Positions 9,501-20,134 of a stretch of 64,000 nt of DNA are shown one piece after another (position 1 is the stretch's first letter; each line of letters opens with the position of its first letter). A program made the translations under genes and the position numbers. The notes below the pieces were generated by a model. The model did not search any database, had not been told where the DNA came from, and saw only the letters and a list, made by a program, of their open reading frames with translations. Origin of the DNA: JAEZBP01 sp963832725 (GTDB lineage: Bacteria; Myxococcota_A; Polyangia; Polyangiales; Sandaracinaceae); NCBI GenBank assembly GCA_963832725.1, contig CAWHVG010000001.1, forward strand, positions 62,001 through 126,000, given 5' to 3'.

Positions 9501-9992
9501 GTGCGGCTCGTGCTGGTGGATGCTCTCCGTGGATTGCTGCCCGATGGGCTCGCCTTCGGTCTGACACCGGAAGCCGTGGTCGCGCGGATCGGTCCCGCTC
9601 CCCTGGTGGCGCCGCGATCGAGACGGGACGCGCGTCCGGGGATCCTGAAGTACGGCGACATCGAGCTTCACTTCGCGGATGGCTGGCTCTGGCTCATCTT
9701 CGCCGACACCTTCGAAGTCCCTCGGGGTGCCGGCGGCCTCGTCGTCGACCCGGGATGGCTGGAGGCGGGCCTCGATCCCGACGCAGCAAAGAAGCACCTC
9801 ATCCTCGCCGGGATGCAGTTCACAGTCGGGGCGGCCGGTCAGGCGGCCGACTGCGTGCTGCGCGTTCCTCCCTCCGGCGAGCTCCTCTTCACGGCGGCCC
9901 GGGAGGGCAGCGCCGCACCGAGCCTCGAGGCCATCTCGATTTTCGCACCGCAAGAGCGGGACTCGAGCGACCGCGGCAGCCATCGCGCATAG
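9501..9992 (+). CDS. Hypothetical protein, 163 aa
   Basis: GTG start at 9501, 26 bp after the IMPase stop, so probably co-transcribed. The product reads LVDALRGLLPDGLAFGLTPEAVVARIGPAP, then GDIELHFADGWLWLIFADTF. A 'threshold/ratio' opening followed by a beta-rich core resembles small proteins encoded near polymorphic-toxin immunity genes, but I recognise no defined family. No signal peptide or transmembrane segment is seen. The start is uncertain because no clear ribosome-binding site precedes it. Confidence 0.5.
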   Translation: MRLVLVDALRGLLPDGLAFGLTPEAVVARIGPAPLVAPRSRRDARPGILKYGDIELHFADGWLWLIFADTFEVPRGAGGLVVDPGWLEAGLDPDAAKKHLILAGMQFTVGAAGQAADCVLRVPPSGELLFTAAREGSAAPSLEAISIFAPQERDSSDRGSHRA

Positions 9993-10069
9993 CCAATCGC
10001 TGTGACCTGGAGGGGACCACAGGGGGCATCGCGGGCAAGACGCGCTTGTCTCGCGTGCAAGCGAGCAGC

Positions 10070-10708
10070 GAGTCCACCCAACGACCGCGCCTCCCTCGCG
10101 ACGCGAGCGAGCAGCCACTCCGCCCCCACTCTCGCAGCGCAAGCGGGCAGCCACTCCGCCCCCCACTCTCGCAGCGCGAGCGAGCAGCGACCGAGCGTCG
10201 CACCCACCTACCTCTCGCAGCGAGAGCGAGCAGCGACCGCGCGCCGCACCCACCTACCTCTCGCAGCGCGAGCGAGCAGCGACCTCGACAAGGCCATCTG
10301 TCGCAGCGCGAGCGAGCAGCGACCGCGACCCCGCCACCACCACCCCACGCCTCTCTGGCAACGCGAGCGAGCGGCGACCGCGACCCCGCCACCACCCGAT
10401 GGCTCTCTCGCAACGCGAGCGAGCGGCGACCGCCACCGCCCGACGCCTCTCTCGCGACGCGAGCGAGCGGGACCGCGACCCCTCCACCACCACCCCACGC
10501 CTCTCTCGCAACGCGAGCGAGCAGCGGCGCGTGGCAACAGCCATGGCGTGCGCGCGCCTTTTGCGCGTGCGCCGTGGCCCGTACACGCATGAAACCCCGT
10601 ACGATCCCACGATCCCCGAGGAGGCGAGGCGTGGGGGCTCGCCCCCGACGCCTAGGGGTGCCTCATCAGCGGCGCGTACCGAACGAACCGCATTTTGTTC
10701 GTTCGGTG
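10070..10708 (-). repeat. Composite intergenic element, copy 2 (inverted)
   Basis: Read on the minus strand this repeats the architecture at 1387-2060. There is an 11-bp perfect inverted repeat with 8-nt loop (10678-10688 with 10697-10707), a linker holding the shared words GATGAGGCACCCC, GGCGTCGGGGGCGAGCCCCC and CTGTTGCCACGCGCC, and then about eleven units carrying CTCGC-NNC-GCGAG followed by CGAGCAGC. Unit spacing is 37-53 bp, looser than copy 1. The element lies tail-to-tail with copy 1, the arrays facing inward around 8 kb of genes. Open frames across it are chance products of high GC. Confidence 0.85.
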
Positions 10709-10738
10709 CGTGGCGCTCGGACCCGCCAGCCGGAAGCG

Positions 10739-10979
10739 CTACTCCGCGTCCGGCGCCGGCGCGTCGGCAGCCGGCACCTCGACGATGATCTCCTCCACGG
10801 CGCCCTCGTCGGACGAGGAGGAGGCGGCGTCGGCGTTCGCCGACTGCCGAGATCACCGCGAACGCGCCGAGCAAGAGCAGGCAGAGCCCGACCACCGGCA
10901 ACCACAAGGGCGTGTCGGCGGCCTCATCCCGAATCGGGGGCGGCTCGCCGGGACGATGATGCTCGGACGCTTCGGCCAT
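10739..10979 (-). CDS. Small single-span membrane protein, frameshifted
   Basis: ATG at 10979 opens MAEASEHHRPGEPPPIRDEA, a short cytosolic leader. One membrane span follows (LWLPVVGLCLLLLGAFAVI), then after one frame change near 10850 an acidic tail (SSSSDEGAVEEIIVEVPAADAPAPDAE) ending TAG at 10739. Without the frame change the protein would run into the repeat array as Arg-rich nonsense, so the corrected form of about 80 residues is preferred. No family recognised. Confidence 0.5.
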
Positions 10980-11308
10980 GACGGCGCGGACGATAACAGA
11001 ACTGCGTTGGGCGTCCAGGGTGGCTCGGCACGAACACCGTCATCCACCCGACGACCTGGAAAAAGCCCACCAAACACGACCCTTCGCCGCCCCCGCACGC
11101 TCGACTCGAAGGGCGCCGATCCCGAGGCCCGGCGAACCCGCCGGTCCGTCCGCGACGCGACGACGGCGCCACCACCTCGACGCGCGCACGGTTGCCTCAC
11201 CCGAGGTGCGGCAGCCACGCGCCCGCGGACGCGGCTCCGGCCCGCCCCGACACCGAGCGCTCCCGGGACCCGACGAGGGAACGCAGGAGAGACTGCGAGC
11301 GGGGCGCC
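10980..11308. other. No gene seen
   Basis: 329 bp upstream of the small membrane protein and downstream of the RDD-like gene. All frames are open because of high GC, but none shows protein-like composition. It probably holds the promoter for the minus-strand gene at 10979. Confidence 0.4.
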
Positions 11309-12010
11309 TCACCGGAGGACGCGAAGGCCGGTCCACGACAGATGCGGCGGCGGCGTGACCTCGCGCCGCAGGCCGGAGAGCGCGAGCAGGAGAGGCGCCA
11401 GCAACACCGAGAGCGGCGCCAGCGCCAGCGACGCCGCGGCACGAGCAGCGCCGGGCGACCCGTCCTCACGGGCGAAGCGAACGCGAAACATCCGCGCGCC
11501 CGGCGTGACGCCTCGCGCCAGCGACCCCCACGCGCCACCCAGCAGCGCCGCCACGCCCACCGGTTCGAGCAGGCCTCCGAATCCGGCGTGGGACGCGCCC
11601 AGCGCGCTCGCCGATGCGATGACGAGGGCGACGCCCGCCGAGGCCAGCACGAAATCGACCGCGAACGCGCCCCACGCCCGGAGCGGAGCCTCCTCACGCC
11701 CGCTCGATACCCGTGCGCTGGGCACGCTCCCGAGCCCGGCCGCGAGCACCACGAGCCCCAGCGCGCCGAGCCAGCCCGCCCGACCCGCGTCCGCCCGAAG
11801 CGCGCGCGTCCGCTCGTAGAGCGCGTCGCTCTCGGCGGCGTCGTAGGTGGGCTCACCGACCCACTCGGCCTGCTCCTTCCACTCGGCGCGAACGCCCTCG
11901 AAACGGATCGCGGCCCAGCCGCCGGCCGCCAGCGCGACGAGCATGAGCAGCCCGCCCGCCACGGCCACCCCCCACGCCGCTCGCACGCGCACCCGCTCGG
12001 CTCCCGTCAC
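11309..12010 (-). CDS. RDD-like integral membrane protein
   Basis: 233 residues with an N-terminal span (VAVAGGLLMLVALAAGGWAA), an extracytoplasmic segment of about 45 residues, a second span near 80-98, and a C-terminal RDD-like part. In that part, R..GAFAVDFVLA carries the Arg and Asp of the family, and GVTPGARMFRVRFAREDGSPG matches the usual G.T.GK...G.RV....G.P motif, with Ala in place of the usual Lys. RDD proteins are poorly characterised membrane proteins, some implicated in transport. Divergent from the fadJ-like gene. Confidence 0.6.
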   Translation of the reverse strand: MTGAERVRVRAAWGVAVAGGLLMLVALAAGGWAAIRFEGVRAEWKEQAEWVGEPTYDAAESDALYERTRALRADAGRAGWLGALGLVVLAAGLGSVPSARVSSGREEAPLRAWGAFAVDFVLASAGVALVIASASALGASHAGFGGLLEPVGVAALLGGAWGSLARGVTPGARMFRVRFAREDGSPGAARAAASLALAPLSVLLAPLLLALSGLRREVTPPPHLSWTGLRVLR

Positions 12011-12152
12011 CGTCTCGGTCTACATCGCGCCGCGCCGACCCGCTCGATCACGAGGGGGCTTGCGCCGCCGCGCCGCGGAAGGGATGGTTTCGGCCCCTCG
12101 CGGTCGGCCCGTCCGACCCACGTTCCACAGCGAGCCACGGAGGAATCAGCCT

Positions 12153-14525
12153 ATGCACAAGCCGATCAGGCGAGTGGGCGTCGTCGGGTCCGGCGTCATG
12201 GGGAGCGGCATCGCCGCCCACATGGCCAACGCCGGTCTCGAGGTGCTCCTGCTCGACATCGTCCCGCGGGACCTGTCCGACGCAGACAAGAAGAACCCGG
12301 CGGCGCGCAACCGCATCGCCCAAGGCAGCCTCGACAAGACGGTCAAGGCCAAGCCCGCCCTCTTCTTCCACCCCCGAAACGCCCAGCTCGTCACCGTCGG
12401 CAACCTCGACGACGACCTCGGCAAGCTCGAGCACTGCGATCTGGTCATCGAGGCCATCGTCGAGCGGCTCGACATCAAGCAGAGCCTCTTCGCCAAGCTC
12501 GACGACATCCTCAGCGGCCACACGGTCGTCGCGTCGAACACGAGCGGCCTGCGCATCCACGACATGGTCGAGGGGCGCAGCGAGCGCTTCAAGAAGAGCT
12601 TCCTCGTGATGCACTTCTTCAACCCCGTCCGCTACATGAAGCTCCTCGAGATCGTGGCGGGACCGGAGACCGATCCCCAGACGGTGAAGCGCATCACCCG
12701 CTTCGGTGAGGACGCGCTCGGCAAGGGCATCGTCGTCGGCAAGGACACGCCGAACTTCGTCGGCAACCGCATCGGCGTGCACGCCATGATGACGGTGCTG
12801 CACGAGATGGAGGCCGCGGGCCTCCTGCCCGAGGACGTCGACGCCATCACCGGGCCGCCCATGGCGCACCCGAAGACCGGCACCTTCCGCCTCGCGGACA
12901 TGGTCGGCCTCGACACCTTCGTGCACGTCGCCGCCAACTGCTACGAGTCGCTCCCCGACGACGAAGAGCGCGACATCTTCAACGTGCCGAAGGCGGTCTC
13001 GGCCATGGTCGAGAAGAAGCTCCTCGGCGACAAGACGCGCGCCGGCTTCTACAAGAAGACCAAGGAGGGCATCCAGACGCTCGATCTCGCCAAGCTCGAG
13101 TACCGCCCGCGCGGCGGCGACCAGGCCATCCGCAAGACGTGCAAGGACCTCTCGAAGATCGGCAGCCCGAAGAAGCGGGTGAAGGCGCTGGTCGCGACCG
13201 AGGGCAAGGTCGGCGAGTTCGCCTGGAAGGTGCTGGCCCGCTCGCTCGCGTACTCGGCGCGGCGCATCGGCGAGATCGCCGACGACGTCACCGCCATCGA
13301 TGACGCGATGAAGTGGGGATACAACTGGGAGCTCGGTCCCTTCGAGGTGTGGGACGCGCTCGGGTTCGCCGAGACCGCCGACCGCATGAAGAAGGACGGC
13401 ATCGCGCTGCCCGAGTCCATCGACAAGATGAAGGCCGCGGGCGCGACCAGCTTCTACCAGGACGGCAAGGTCTGGAGCCTGGTGAAGAACGAGTACGTCG
13501 CGCTTCCGCAGGATCCGCGCAACGTCACCTGGGACATCCTGAAGAAGGGCAGCGCGCCGGTCCTCGACATCGACGGCGGCGGACAGGCCTGGGATCTCGG
13601 CGACGGGATCCTCGGCGTCACCTTCAAGACGCCCCACAACACCATCGACACCGGCTCCGTCGACATCCTCTGGCAGGCCACGCAGAAGGCCGAAGAGGAG
13701 TTCGAGGGGATGGTGATCTTCAACCAGGGAGCCAACTTCTGCGTCGGCGCCAACCTCGCCAGCGTGGTGATGGCGGCGATGAACAAGCAGTGGGGCGACA
13801 TCGAGAAGCTGGTCGACCGCTACCAGGGCGCCACGCAGCGCCTGAAGTACGCCAGCGTCCCGGTCGTGGCCGCTCCCTTCGGCATGACGCTCGGCGGAGG
13901 GCTGGAGCTCTGCTTCGGCTGTGACGCGGTGCAGGCCGCGGCGGAGACCTACTCGGGTCTGGTCGAGGTCGGCGTCGGGCTCATCCCCGGCGGCGCGGGC
14001 ACCATGAACATGCTGTGGCGGGCGCTCGAGGGCATCCCCGAGGGCGCGAACGCGAACATCTACGAGTACGTCACGCAGGTGTTCAAGAACATCGCCATGG
14101 CCGAGGTCGCGACGAGCGCGGTGGCGGCGCAGCACAAGCGCTACTTCCGCTTCTCGGACGGCGTCTCCTTCGACCGCGCGCGGCAGCTCCACGAGGCCAA
14201 GCAGAAGGCCGTCGGGATGGCGCGGAGCGGCTACCACCCGCCGGTGCCGCGGGCGCACAAGCTGCCCGGCGAGAGCGGCGTGGCGACCTTGCGGATGATG
14301 GTCGACACGCTGGTCGCAGGCGGGTTCGCGACCGAGCACGACGGCTTCATCGCCGGCAAGCTGGCGCACGTCCTCTGCGGCGGCGCGGGCGGCGCGGCGC
14401 GCAAGGTCACCGAGACCGAGATGCTGGAGCTCGAGCGCGAGGTCTTCCTCAGCCTCTGCGGCGAGGAGAAGAGCATCGCCCGGATGCAGCACATGCTGAT
14501 GAACAACAAGCCTCTTCGAAACTAA
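12153..14525 (+). CDS. Bifunctional 3-hydroxyacyl-CoA dehydrogenase / enoyl-CoA hydratase
   Basis: 790-residue FadJ-type enzyme for two consecutive beta-oxidation steps. GGAGG lies about 9 bases before the ATG at 12153. Order: NAD-binding Rossmann motif VGSGVMGSGIA (residues 10-20), dehydrogenase catalytic His in VMHFFNPVRYMKLLEIV, dehydrogenase C-terminal domain with GNRIGVH, then a hydratase/isomerase (crotonase) domain from about residue 485 with oxyanion segment NFCVGANL and VEVGVGLIPGGAGT. Dehydrogenase-first order differs from E. coli FadB/FadJ but is common in other bacteria. It lies 30 bp before the thiolase gene, so the two form an operon. No frameshift. Confidence 0.93.
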   Translation: MHKPIRRVGVVGSGVMGSGIAAHMANAGLEVLLLDIVPRDLSDADKKNPAARNRIAQGSLDKTVKAKPALFFHPRNAQLVTVGNLDDDLGKLEHCDLVIEAIVERLDIKQSLFAKLDDILSGHTVVASNTSGLRIHDMVEGRSERFKKSFLVMHFFNPVRYMKLLEIVAGPETDPQTVKRITRFGEDALGKGIVVGKDTPNFVGNRIGVHAMMTVLHEMEAAGLLPEDVDAITGPPMAHPKTGTFRLADMVGLDTFVHVAANCYESLPDDEERDIFNVPKAVSAMVEKKLLGDKTRAGFYKKTKEGIQTLDLAKLEYRPRGGDQAIRKTCKDLSKIGSPKKRVKALVATEGKVGEFAWKVLARSLAYSARRIGEIADDVTAIDDAMKWGYNWELGPFEVWDALGFAETADRMKKDGIALPESIDKMKAAGATSFYQDGKVWSLVKNEYVALPQDPRNVTWDILKKGSAPVLDIDGGGQAWDLGDGILGVTFKTPHNTIDTGSVDILWQATQKAEEEFEGMVIFNQGANFCVGANLASVVMAAMNKQWGDIEKLVDRYQGATQRLKYASVPVVAAPFGMTLGGGLELCFGCDAVQAAAETYSGLVEVGVGLIPGGAGTMNMLWRALEGIPEGANANIYEYVTQVFKNIAMAEVATSAVAAQHKRYFRFSDGVSFDRARQLHEAKQKAVGMARSGYHPPVPRAHKLPGESGVATLRMMVDTLVAGGFATEHDGFIAGKLAHVLCGGAGGAARKVTETEMLELEREVFLSLCGEEKSIARMQHMLMNNKPLRN

Positions 14526-14555
14526 CGCGCTACCCACCAAGAACGGAGATTCAAC

Positions 14556-15719
<1,164 letters not shown>

Positions 15720-15740
15720 TCCCGAGCCCCCGACGCACGG

Positions 15741-15772
15741 AGCCGGCGCGGCCCTTCGGGGTGGCGCCGGCT
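15741..15772 (+). terminator. Rho-independent-like terminator after the thiolase gene
   Basis: AGCCGGCGC pairs with GCGCCGGCT (9 bp) around a 14-nt loop, followed by TTCGCGCGTTT. The T-tract is short, as is usual in very GC-rich genomes. Confidence 0.7.
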
Positions 15773-15992
15773 TCGCGCGTTTGCAGGCCCTCCCCAGCGA
15801 GCTCTCCGCGCCTGGAAGCGCATCGAGGGACCTTCCTCTCGCGCGACGGGAAGGCGCCGCCCTCGGCGGGCCGGCGCCTCCGGTTCTCGGGACGAGGCAT
15901 CGCGCCTCGGAACAAGCGCGCGCCGACGCTCGTTCATCAGCACCGGCGCGGGATTGCGCCGGCTCGGTCCGGTCCCCACAGTCACATCGACG

Positions 15993-17357
15993 ATGCTCCG
16001 GAAGATCCTCTTCGTGCTCATCGTGCTGGCGCTGGTGAGCCTCACCAGCGCTTACGTGTTCCGCCGGGGCGCACGGATCCTCCGGCTGAAGAAGCGGGGC
16101 CGCGTCGGGCTGGCGGTGCTGCTCTCGGTGGCGCCGCTGGCGATGATAGCCAGCCGCTTCCTCGAAGGGATTGGGCACGAAGGCGCGGCGTTCGTGCTGG
16201 GTAGCGGGGGCGGGACGCTCGTCCTCGGCGTCCTCATCTCGGCCTTCCTCCTGGTGCTCATCGACGCGCCCTTCGGAGCGCTGGCATGGGTCCGGCGGTG
16301 GCGACTGGCGAAGCGGCACGACGCCGCGCGCGAGGCGGCCGAGGCTGCGCAGGTGAAGCGAATGCTCGCCGGCGAGGGCATCGAGCCAGCGGACGCGCTG
16401 CCGCCCGAGGCCCAGCAGGTGAAGGTCATGCTCGCTGGCGACGGCGCGGATCCGGCGCTGACCGCAGACGCGCTGGAGCACGAGACCGAGGGCGCGCTGG
16501 TCGGTCCGCGCACCGTCGGGCGGCGCGAGCTGGTGCGGACGACCGCGACCGGTGCGGCGCTCTCGCTCGGGTTCGGGAGCGCGTTTTACGGCGCGCTCTT
16601 CGGCCGCCACGACTACCAGGTGCCCGAGGTGCCGGTCTCCATCCCGGGGCTCTCGCCCCACCTCGACGGCTACCGCATCGCCCAGCTCTCGGACATCCAC
16701 TTCGGCGTCTACGTGGGCGAGGCGGAGCTCCGGCGCGCCGTGTCACTGGTCCGCGACGCGCGCCCCGATCTCGTCGTGCTGACGGGCGACCTGCTCGACC
16801 ACGATGCGCGCTTCGCGCCGGTGCTCGGGAAGCTGGTGCGCGCGCTCTCGGAGCTGCCGGTCCGTGACGGCGTGACGGTCATCCCCGGCAACCACGACTA
16901 CTACGCGGGGGTCGACGCGGTGCTGGGCACGGCCCGCGAAGCCGGCGCTCGCGTGCTGAAGAACACCGGCCGGCTGATCGGTGACGCCGGCGGCGCGTTC
17001 GCGCTGGTCGGCGTGGACGACGTGTGGGCGCCGCGCAACGGCTATGGTGGCGGGCCGGATCTGCAGGCCGCGCTGAGGACGGTGCCCGACGACGTCCCCC
17101 GCGTCTTGCTCTGCCACAACCCGGCGTTCTTCCCGGCCGCCCGCGGGCACGTCGCGCTCCAGCTCAGCGGGCACACCCACGGCGGCCAGGTGAACCTGGG
17201 CGTGCATCCGGCGGAGCTGCTCCTGCCCTACGTGGAGGGGCTCTATCGCGAGGAGGGCTCGCACCTCTACGTGAACCGCGGCTTCGGCACGGCAGGCCCG
17301 CCCGCCCGCGTGGGTGCGCCTCCGGAGGTCACGCTGGTCGTGCTGACGGCGGCTTGA
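15993..17357 (+). CDS. Membrane-anchored metallophosphoesterase
   Basis: 454 residues. The N-terminus has membrane spans (ILFVLIVLALVSLTSAYVF; VGLAVLLSVAPLAMIASRF; GTLVLGVLISAFLLVLI), then a charged linker containing a duplicated short motif (VKRMLAGEG / VKVMLAGDG). From about residue 225 there is a calcineurin-like phosphoesterase with the usual metal-ligand blocks LSDIHFG, LTGDLLDHD, IPGNHDYY, LCHNP and LSGHTHGGQ. It resembles YkuE/YaeI-type UDP-diacylglucosamine-like or membrane phosphodiesterases; the substrate is not determined. The gene stands alone after a terminator. Confidence 0.85.
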   Translation: MLRKILFVLIVLALVSLTSAYVFRRGARILRLKKRGRVGLAVLLSVAPLAMIASRFLEGIGHEGAAFVLGSGGGTLVLGVLISAFLLVLIDAPFGALAWVRRWRLAKRHDAAREAAEAAQVKRMLAGEGIEPADALPPEAQQVKVMLAGDGADPALTADALEHETEGALVGPRTVGRRELVRTTATGAALSLGFGSAFYGALFGRHDYQVPEVPVSIPGLSPHLDGYRIAQLSDIHFGVYVGEAELRRAVSLVRDARPDLVVLTGDLLDHDARFAPVLGKLVRALSELPVRDGVTVIPGNHDYYAGVDAVLGTAREAGARVLKNTGRLIGDAGGAFALVGVDDVWAPRNGYGGGPDLQAALRTVPDDVPRVLLCHNPAFFPAARGHVALQLSGHTHGGQVNLGVHPAELLLPYVEGLYREEGSHLYVNRGFGTAGPPARVGAPPEVTLVVLTAA

Positions 17358-17398
17358 TCCCGCGCTGCGCCCGATGGGGCCGGCGCGTCTCCTGAACC

Positions 17399-17546
17399 CG
17401 CCGACCGGCAGGACCATGCACCAGCGGCCGTCTCGAGCCCTCGCCGTGTGCCAACGCGGCGGCGAGCGAGCCGGCCGCGCCTGGGCTCACGAACCGCGGG
17501 CCGAGCCAATCGGCAGGACGATGCGCCAGCGGCCGTCCTCGAGCAC
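17399..17546 (-). repeat. Duplicated 3' end of the downstream-facing lipoprotein gene
   Basis: A segment of about 40 bp at 17401-17440 repeats 17505-17546, the 3' coding end of the minus-strand lipoprotein gene (shared words CGGCAGGAC.ATGC and CCAGCGGCCG), with a handful of mismatches. The copy lies just downstream of that gene's stop. Confidence 0.7.
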
Positions 17547-17933
17547 CAGCGGGACCTCGGCGTGGCGCGACCCGTCCTGGCTAGTGACCGTGACGCGCGC
17601 GTGATCGCCGTCGACCTCCTCGCGCATCCCGCGCCCGCCGGCGGCCGGCGTGAACGTCTGCCGGTAGCGGCCGCGGACCAGCATCTGCCACGGCTCGAGC
17701 CCGTCCGCGCCCAGCGTCTCGGCATCGTGGGCTCGCTCCGCCAGCGCTCGGCGGGTCGGCGCGCTCAAGAGCGCGTAGGCGTCGCGCAGGGCCTCGGGAT
17801 CGTGTGCGCTCCGCTCCATCGCGGCCAGGAAGAGGCGCAGCGCGCCGCGCGGCGTCTCGTCGCTCGGCACGTCCGAGCAGCCGCTCGCGAGCACGAGCGC
17901 CAGCGCGAAAAAGCTCCGGTGGACGAGGCGCAT
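17487..17933 (-). CDS. Small lipoprotein
   Basis: Start chosen at ATG 17933 because it gives a clean lipoprotein signal (MRLVHRSFFALALVLASGC, lipobox LASGC); the longer upstream start would bury it. The mature part of about 125 residues reads TPRGALRLFLAAMERSAHDPEAL and later EVPLVLEDGRWRIVLP. This is the pattern of small NTF2-like or DUF4878-type lipoproteins that end in a 'DGRWR' strand. Function is unknown. It is last in a minus-strand cluster running from the kinase gene. Confidence 0.65.
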   Translation of the reverse strand: MRLVHRSFFALALVLASGCSDVPSDETPRGALRLFLAAMERSAHDPEALRDAYALLSAPTRRALAERAHDAETLGADGLEPWQMLVRGRYRQTFTPAAGGRGMREEVDGDHARVTVTSQDGSRHAEVPLVLEDGRWRIVLPIGSARGS

Positions 17934-18044
17934 GCGAGCGATGCTCTTAGCAGGTTCGGTCGCCGCCGGCCGCTCCGGGGTCACCGACGCGGAGGGGATC
18001 GCCTCTGCGCCGCGAACGTCGGCAGCGGGATCTCTCGACGACCC

Positions 18045-18681
18045 TCAGGCCGGATACGGTCCGGGATCTTCTTCCTCGTTCGGCAGGAGATCGAGCTTCG
18101 GCCCCACCTCGCGGAACGCGGGCGCGTCGCCGTGCTGCCGGGGCGCGGCGATCCGGTCGAAGAGCTCGACGAAGCGGCCGAAGAGGCGCCGCTGCCCGAT
18201 CGAGAGCCGAACCGGGTCACCGCAGACCGTCACCGAGGCGTCCTCCGCCCGCGCGAGCTGCCTCAGGTGATGGATCCCGAGCTCGAGCTGAACTGCGTCG
18301 TAGACGCCACGGCCCATGGGCCGGCCGATGTAGGCGGCCGGGAGCTCGACGGTGCGCCCCTCGGCGCGGAGCGTGGCAGCCTCGCAGCGGCTCCAGCGCG
18401 CCTGCTCGGCGGGCGCGTCCACGATGGCGCTCACCCGGATCTCGTCCAGTACCGGACGCGCCCAGAGCTGTACATCACCGTAGCCCAGCATCGCCTCGGG
18501 GTTTGCGTAGGAGAAGCGGAGCTCCAGCGAGGGCTTCTCCCGCGCGTCCGGATGGACCATCAGCTCACCGCTCGGCGCGGCCAGCGCCGACCGCTCGAAT
18601 CGAACGGACGGCCCCGCAGCTCAAGAGCAGCGGGAACACGATGAGGCTCGCCAGAACGCGCACGGGTTGCGTGATCATCAT
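18045..18681 (-). CDS. Lipoprotein of unknown function, frameshifted
   Basis: ATG at 18681 starts MMITQPVRVLASLIVFPLLLSCG, a lipoprotein signal with lipobox LLSC. One base too many near 18622 (G-run after the lipobox) shifts the frame; correcting it joins SCG to PSVRFERSALAAPSGELMVHPDAREK and continues to TAA/TGA at 18045. The mature domain has a beta-rich look (SLELRFSYANPEAMLGYGDVQLW) and ends acidic. No family recognised. The short form starting at 18560 would lack the signal peptide and is less likely. Confidence 0.6.
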
Positions 18682-18732
18682 ACGGATGGGAGGTCCGACC
18701 CTTCACCCCCTCCGTTCGTTGGATCCGCCCCC

Positions 18733-20134
18733 TCAATCGTTCGGCGCGCCGGCCTCGATCCAGCGAGCGACGAGGTCGACCTCCGACGACGAGAGCGGCC
18801 GGCCGGTCGGCGGCATCCGCGAGCCGCAGAGCTCCATTCGGCTGATCCTCCGCCAGAGCGCGCTGGCGTCCGGGTCGCGCGAGACGACGCGAACGCTCGA
18901 TCCGCAGGAGGAAGGGACTCCGACCAGCGAGGACCAGGCGATCGCCTGCGTCGACAGATTCGAGCCCGCCGTCGGTCGCGGAAGTGTGGCAGCTGCCGCA
19001 CTCCGAGCCGAGCATCGCGTAGACCTCGGTGAACGTCGGTCCGGTCGCGCACCCCGAGCCGAGCGAGCCGTCGCAGTACTGACCGACGGGGCAGAGCCCA
19101 TGGTCGACGTCGGACGCGCAGCCCCGGCCCGGATCGCAGGCGTCGAGGGTGCAGCCAATCCCGTCGTCGCAGATCCCGTCGTCCGGTGTCGACATGCAGC
19201 CCGTCACCGCGTCGCAGGCGTCGACGGTGCAGCCAATCCCGTCGTCGCACGCCCCGGCGTCCGGCGCCGAGACGCAGCCCATGCTGGCATCGCAGCGGTC
19301 CGCCGTGCAGCCCACGCCGTCGTCGCACGCCCCGTCGTCCGGCGTCGAGACACAGCCGCGCGTCGTGTCGCAGCGATCCGCCGTACAGCTCACGCCGTCG
19401 TCGCACGCCCCGTCGTCCGGCATCGAGACGCAGCCGCGCGTCGCGTCGCAGCGCTCCAGCGTGCAGTCCACCGCATCCGTCGGGCAGGCGGCGTCGTCCG
19501 CCGCGCTCACACAGTACCCGCCGCGGCAGACATCCTGCGTGCAGGCGACTTCGTCGTCGCAGTCGGCGTCCAGCGCGCACGAGCGCCCGCCGCCGCCGTC
19601 TGCGACCGAGGCGTCGAGCCCGGCCGCCGCGCCCGTCCACGCGCTCAGCTCCGAGGGATCCACGGCGATCGGCCGGCAGCCCGCTCCACCGCAGGTCTCG
19701 TCACCCGTGCAGACGACGTCGCCGCAGCGCTGGAGCAGGTCCATCCGCAACACGACGACGCGGCCACGCTGGAAGTACACTCTCGCCGAGCGCAGGCGCA
19801 CCGTCTCGCCCGGCGCGCGCTCGCCCTCGACGTCCACGAAGAAAGGACCGAACGGCCCACCGCGATGGTCGAGGGAGAGCACGGCGGGTCGCGGCTCGCC
19901 GGCGCCGAAGTCCGCCGCGGCGCTCTGCACCTCCCCCTGCGGGCTCATCACCCGAAAGCGCACGACGCTCAGCTGGTCCGGCACCCGCATGTCCGTGTCC
20001 GAGACGACCAGGATCTGGGTCGACGCCGGCTGCGCGCAGCCCAGCACGAGCAGACCGGCGAGCGCTGCGAACCGCACTCGTGGCTCGGCCTCGTTCCCGC
20101 CGAGCGCCCGGCGGCTCGGACCTCGCCCGGTCAT
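18733..20134 (-). CDS. Cys-repeat lipoprotein with a c-type heme motif, frameshifted
   Basis: ATG at 20134 overlaps the stop of the TPR gene (TGATG), indicating translational coupling. The signal peptide ends in lipobox LVLGC. After a beta-rich segment come at least five tandem modules of about 27 residues, pattern C.ADRCD...GCVS.PDDGACDDGV. The C-terminus carries GSECGSCHTS (CXXCH) and, after a one-base correction near 18955, NLSTQAIAWSSLVG...MPPTGRPLSSSEVDLVARWIEAGAPND. This is the typical ending of planctomycete/myxobacterial cytochrome-c-like domains. Likely a surface-exposed heme protein; the electron-transfer role is inferred. Confidence 0.75.

Noticed and set aside
10070..10600. Ser/Arg-rich proteins from open frames over array 2
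   Set aside because: All six frames are open owing to GC content; unit spacing varies between 37 and 53 bp and frames change from unit to unit.
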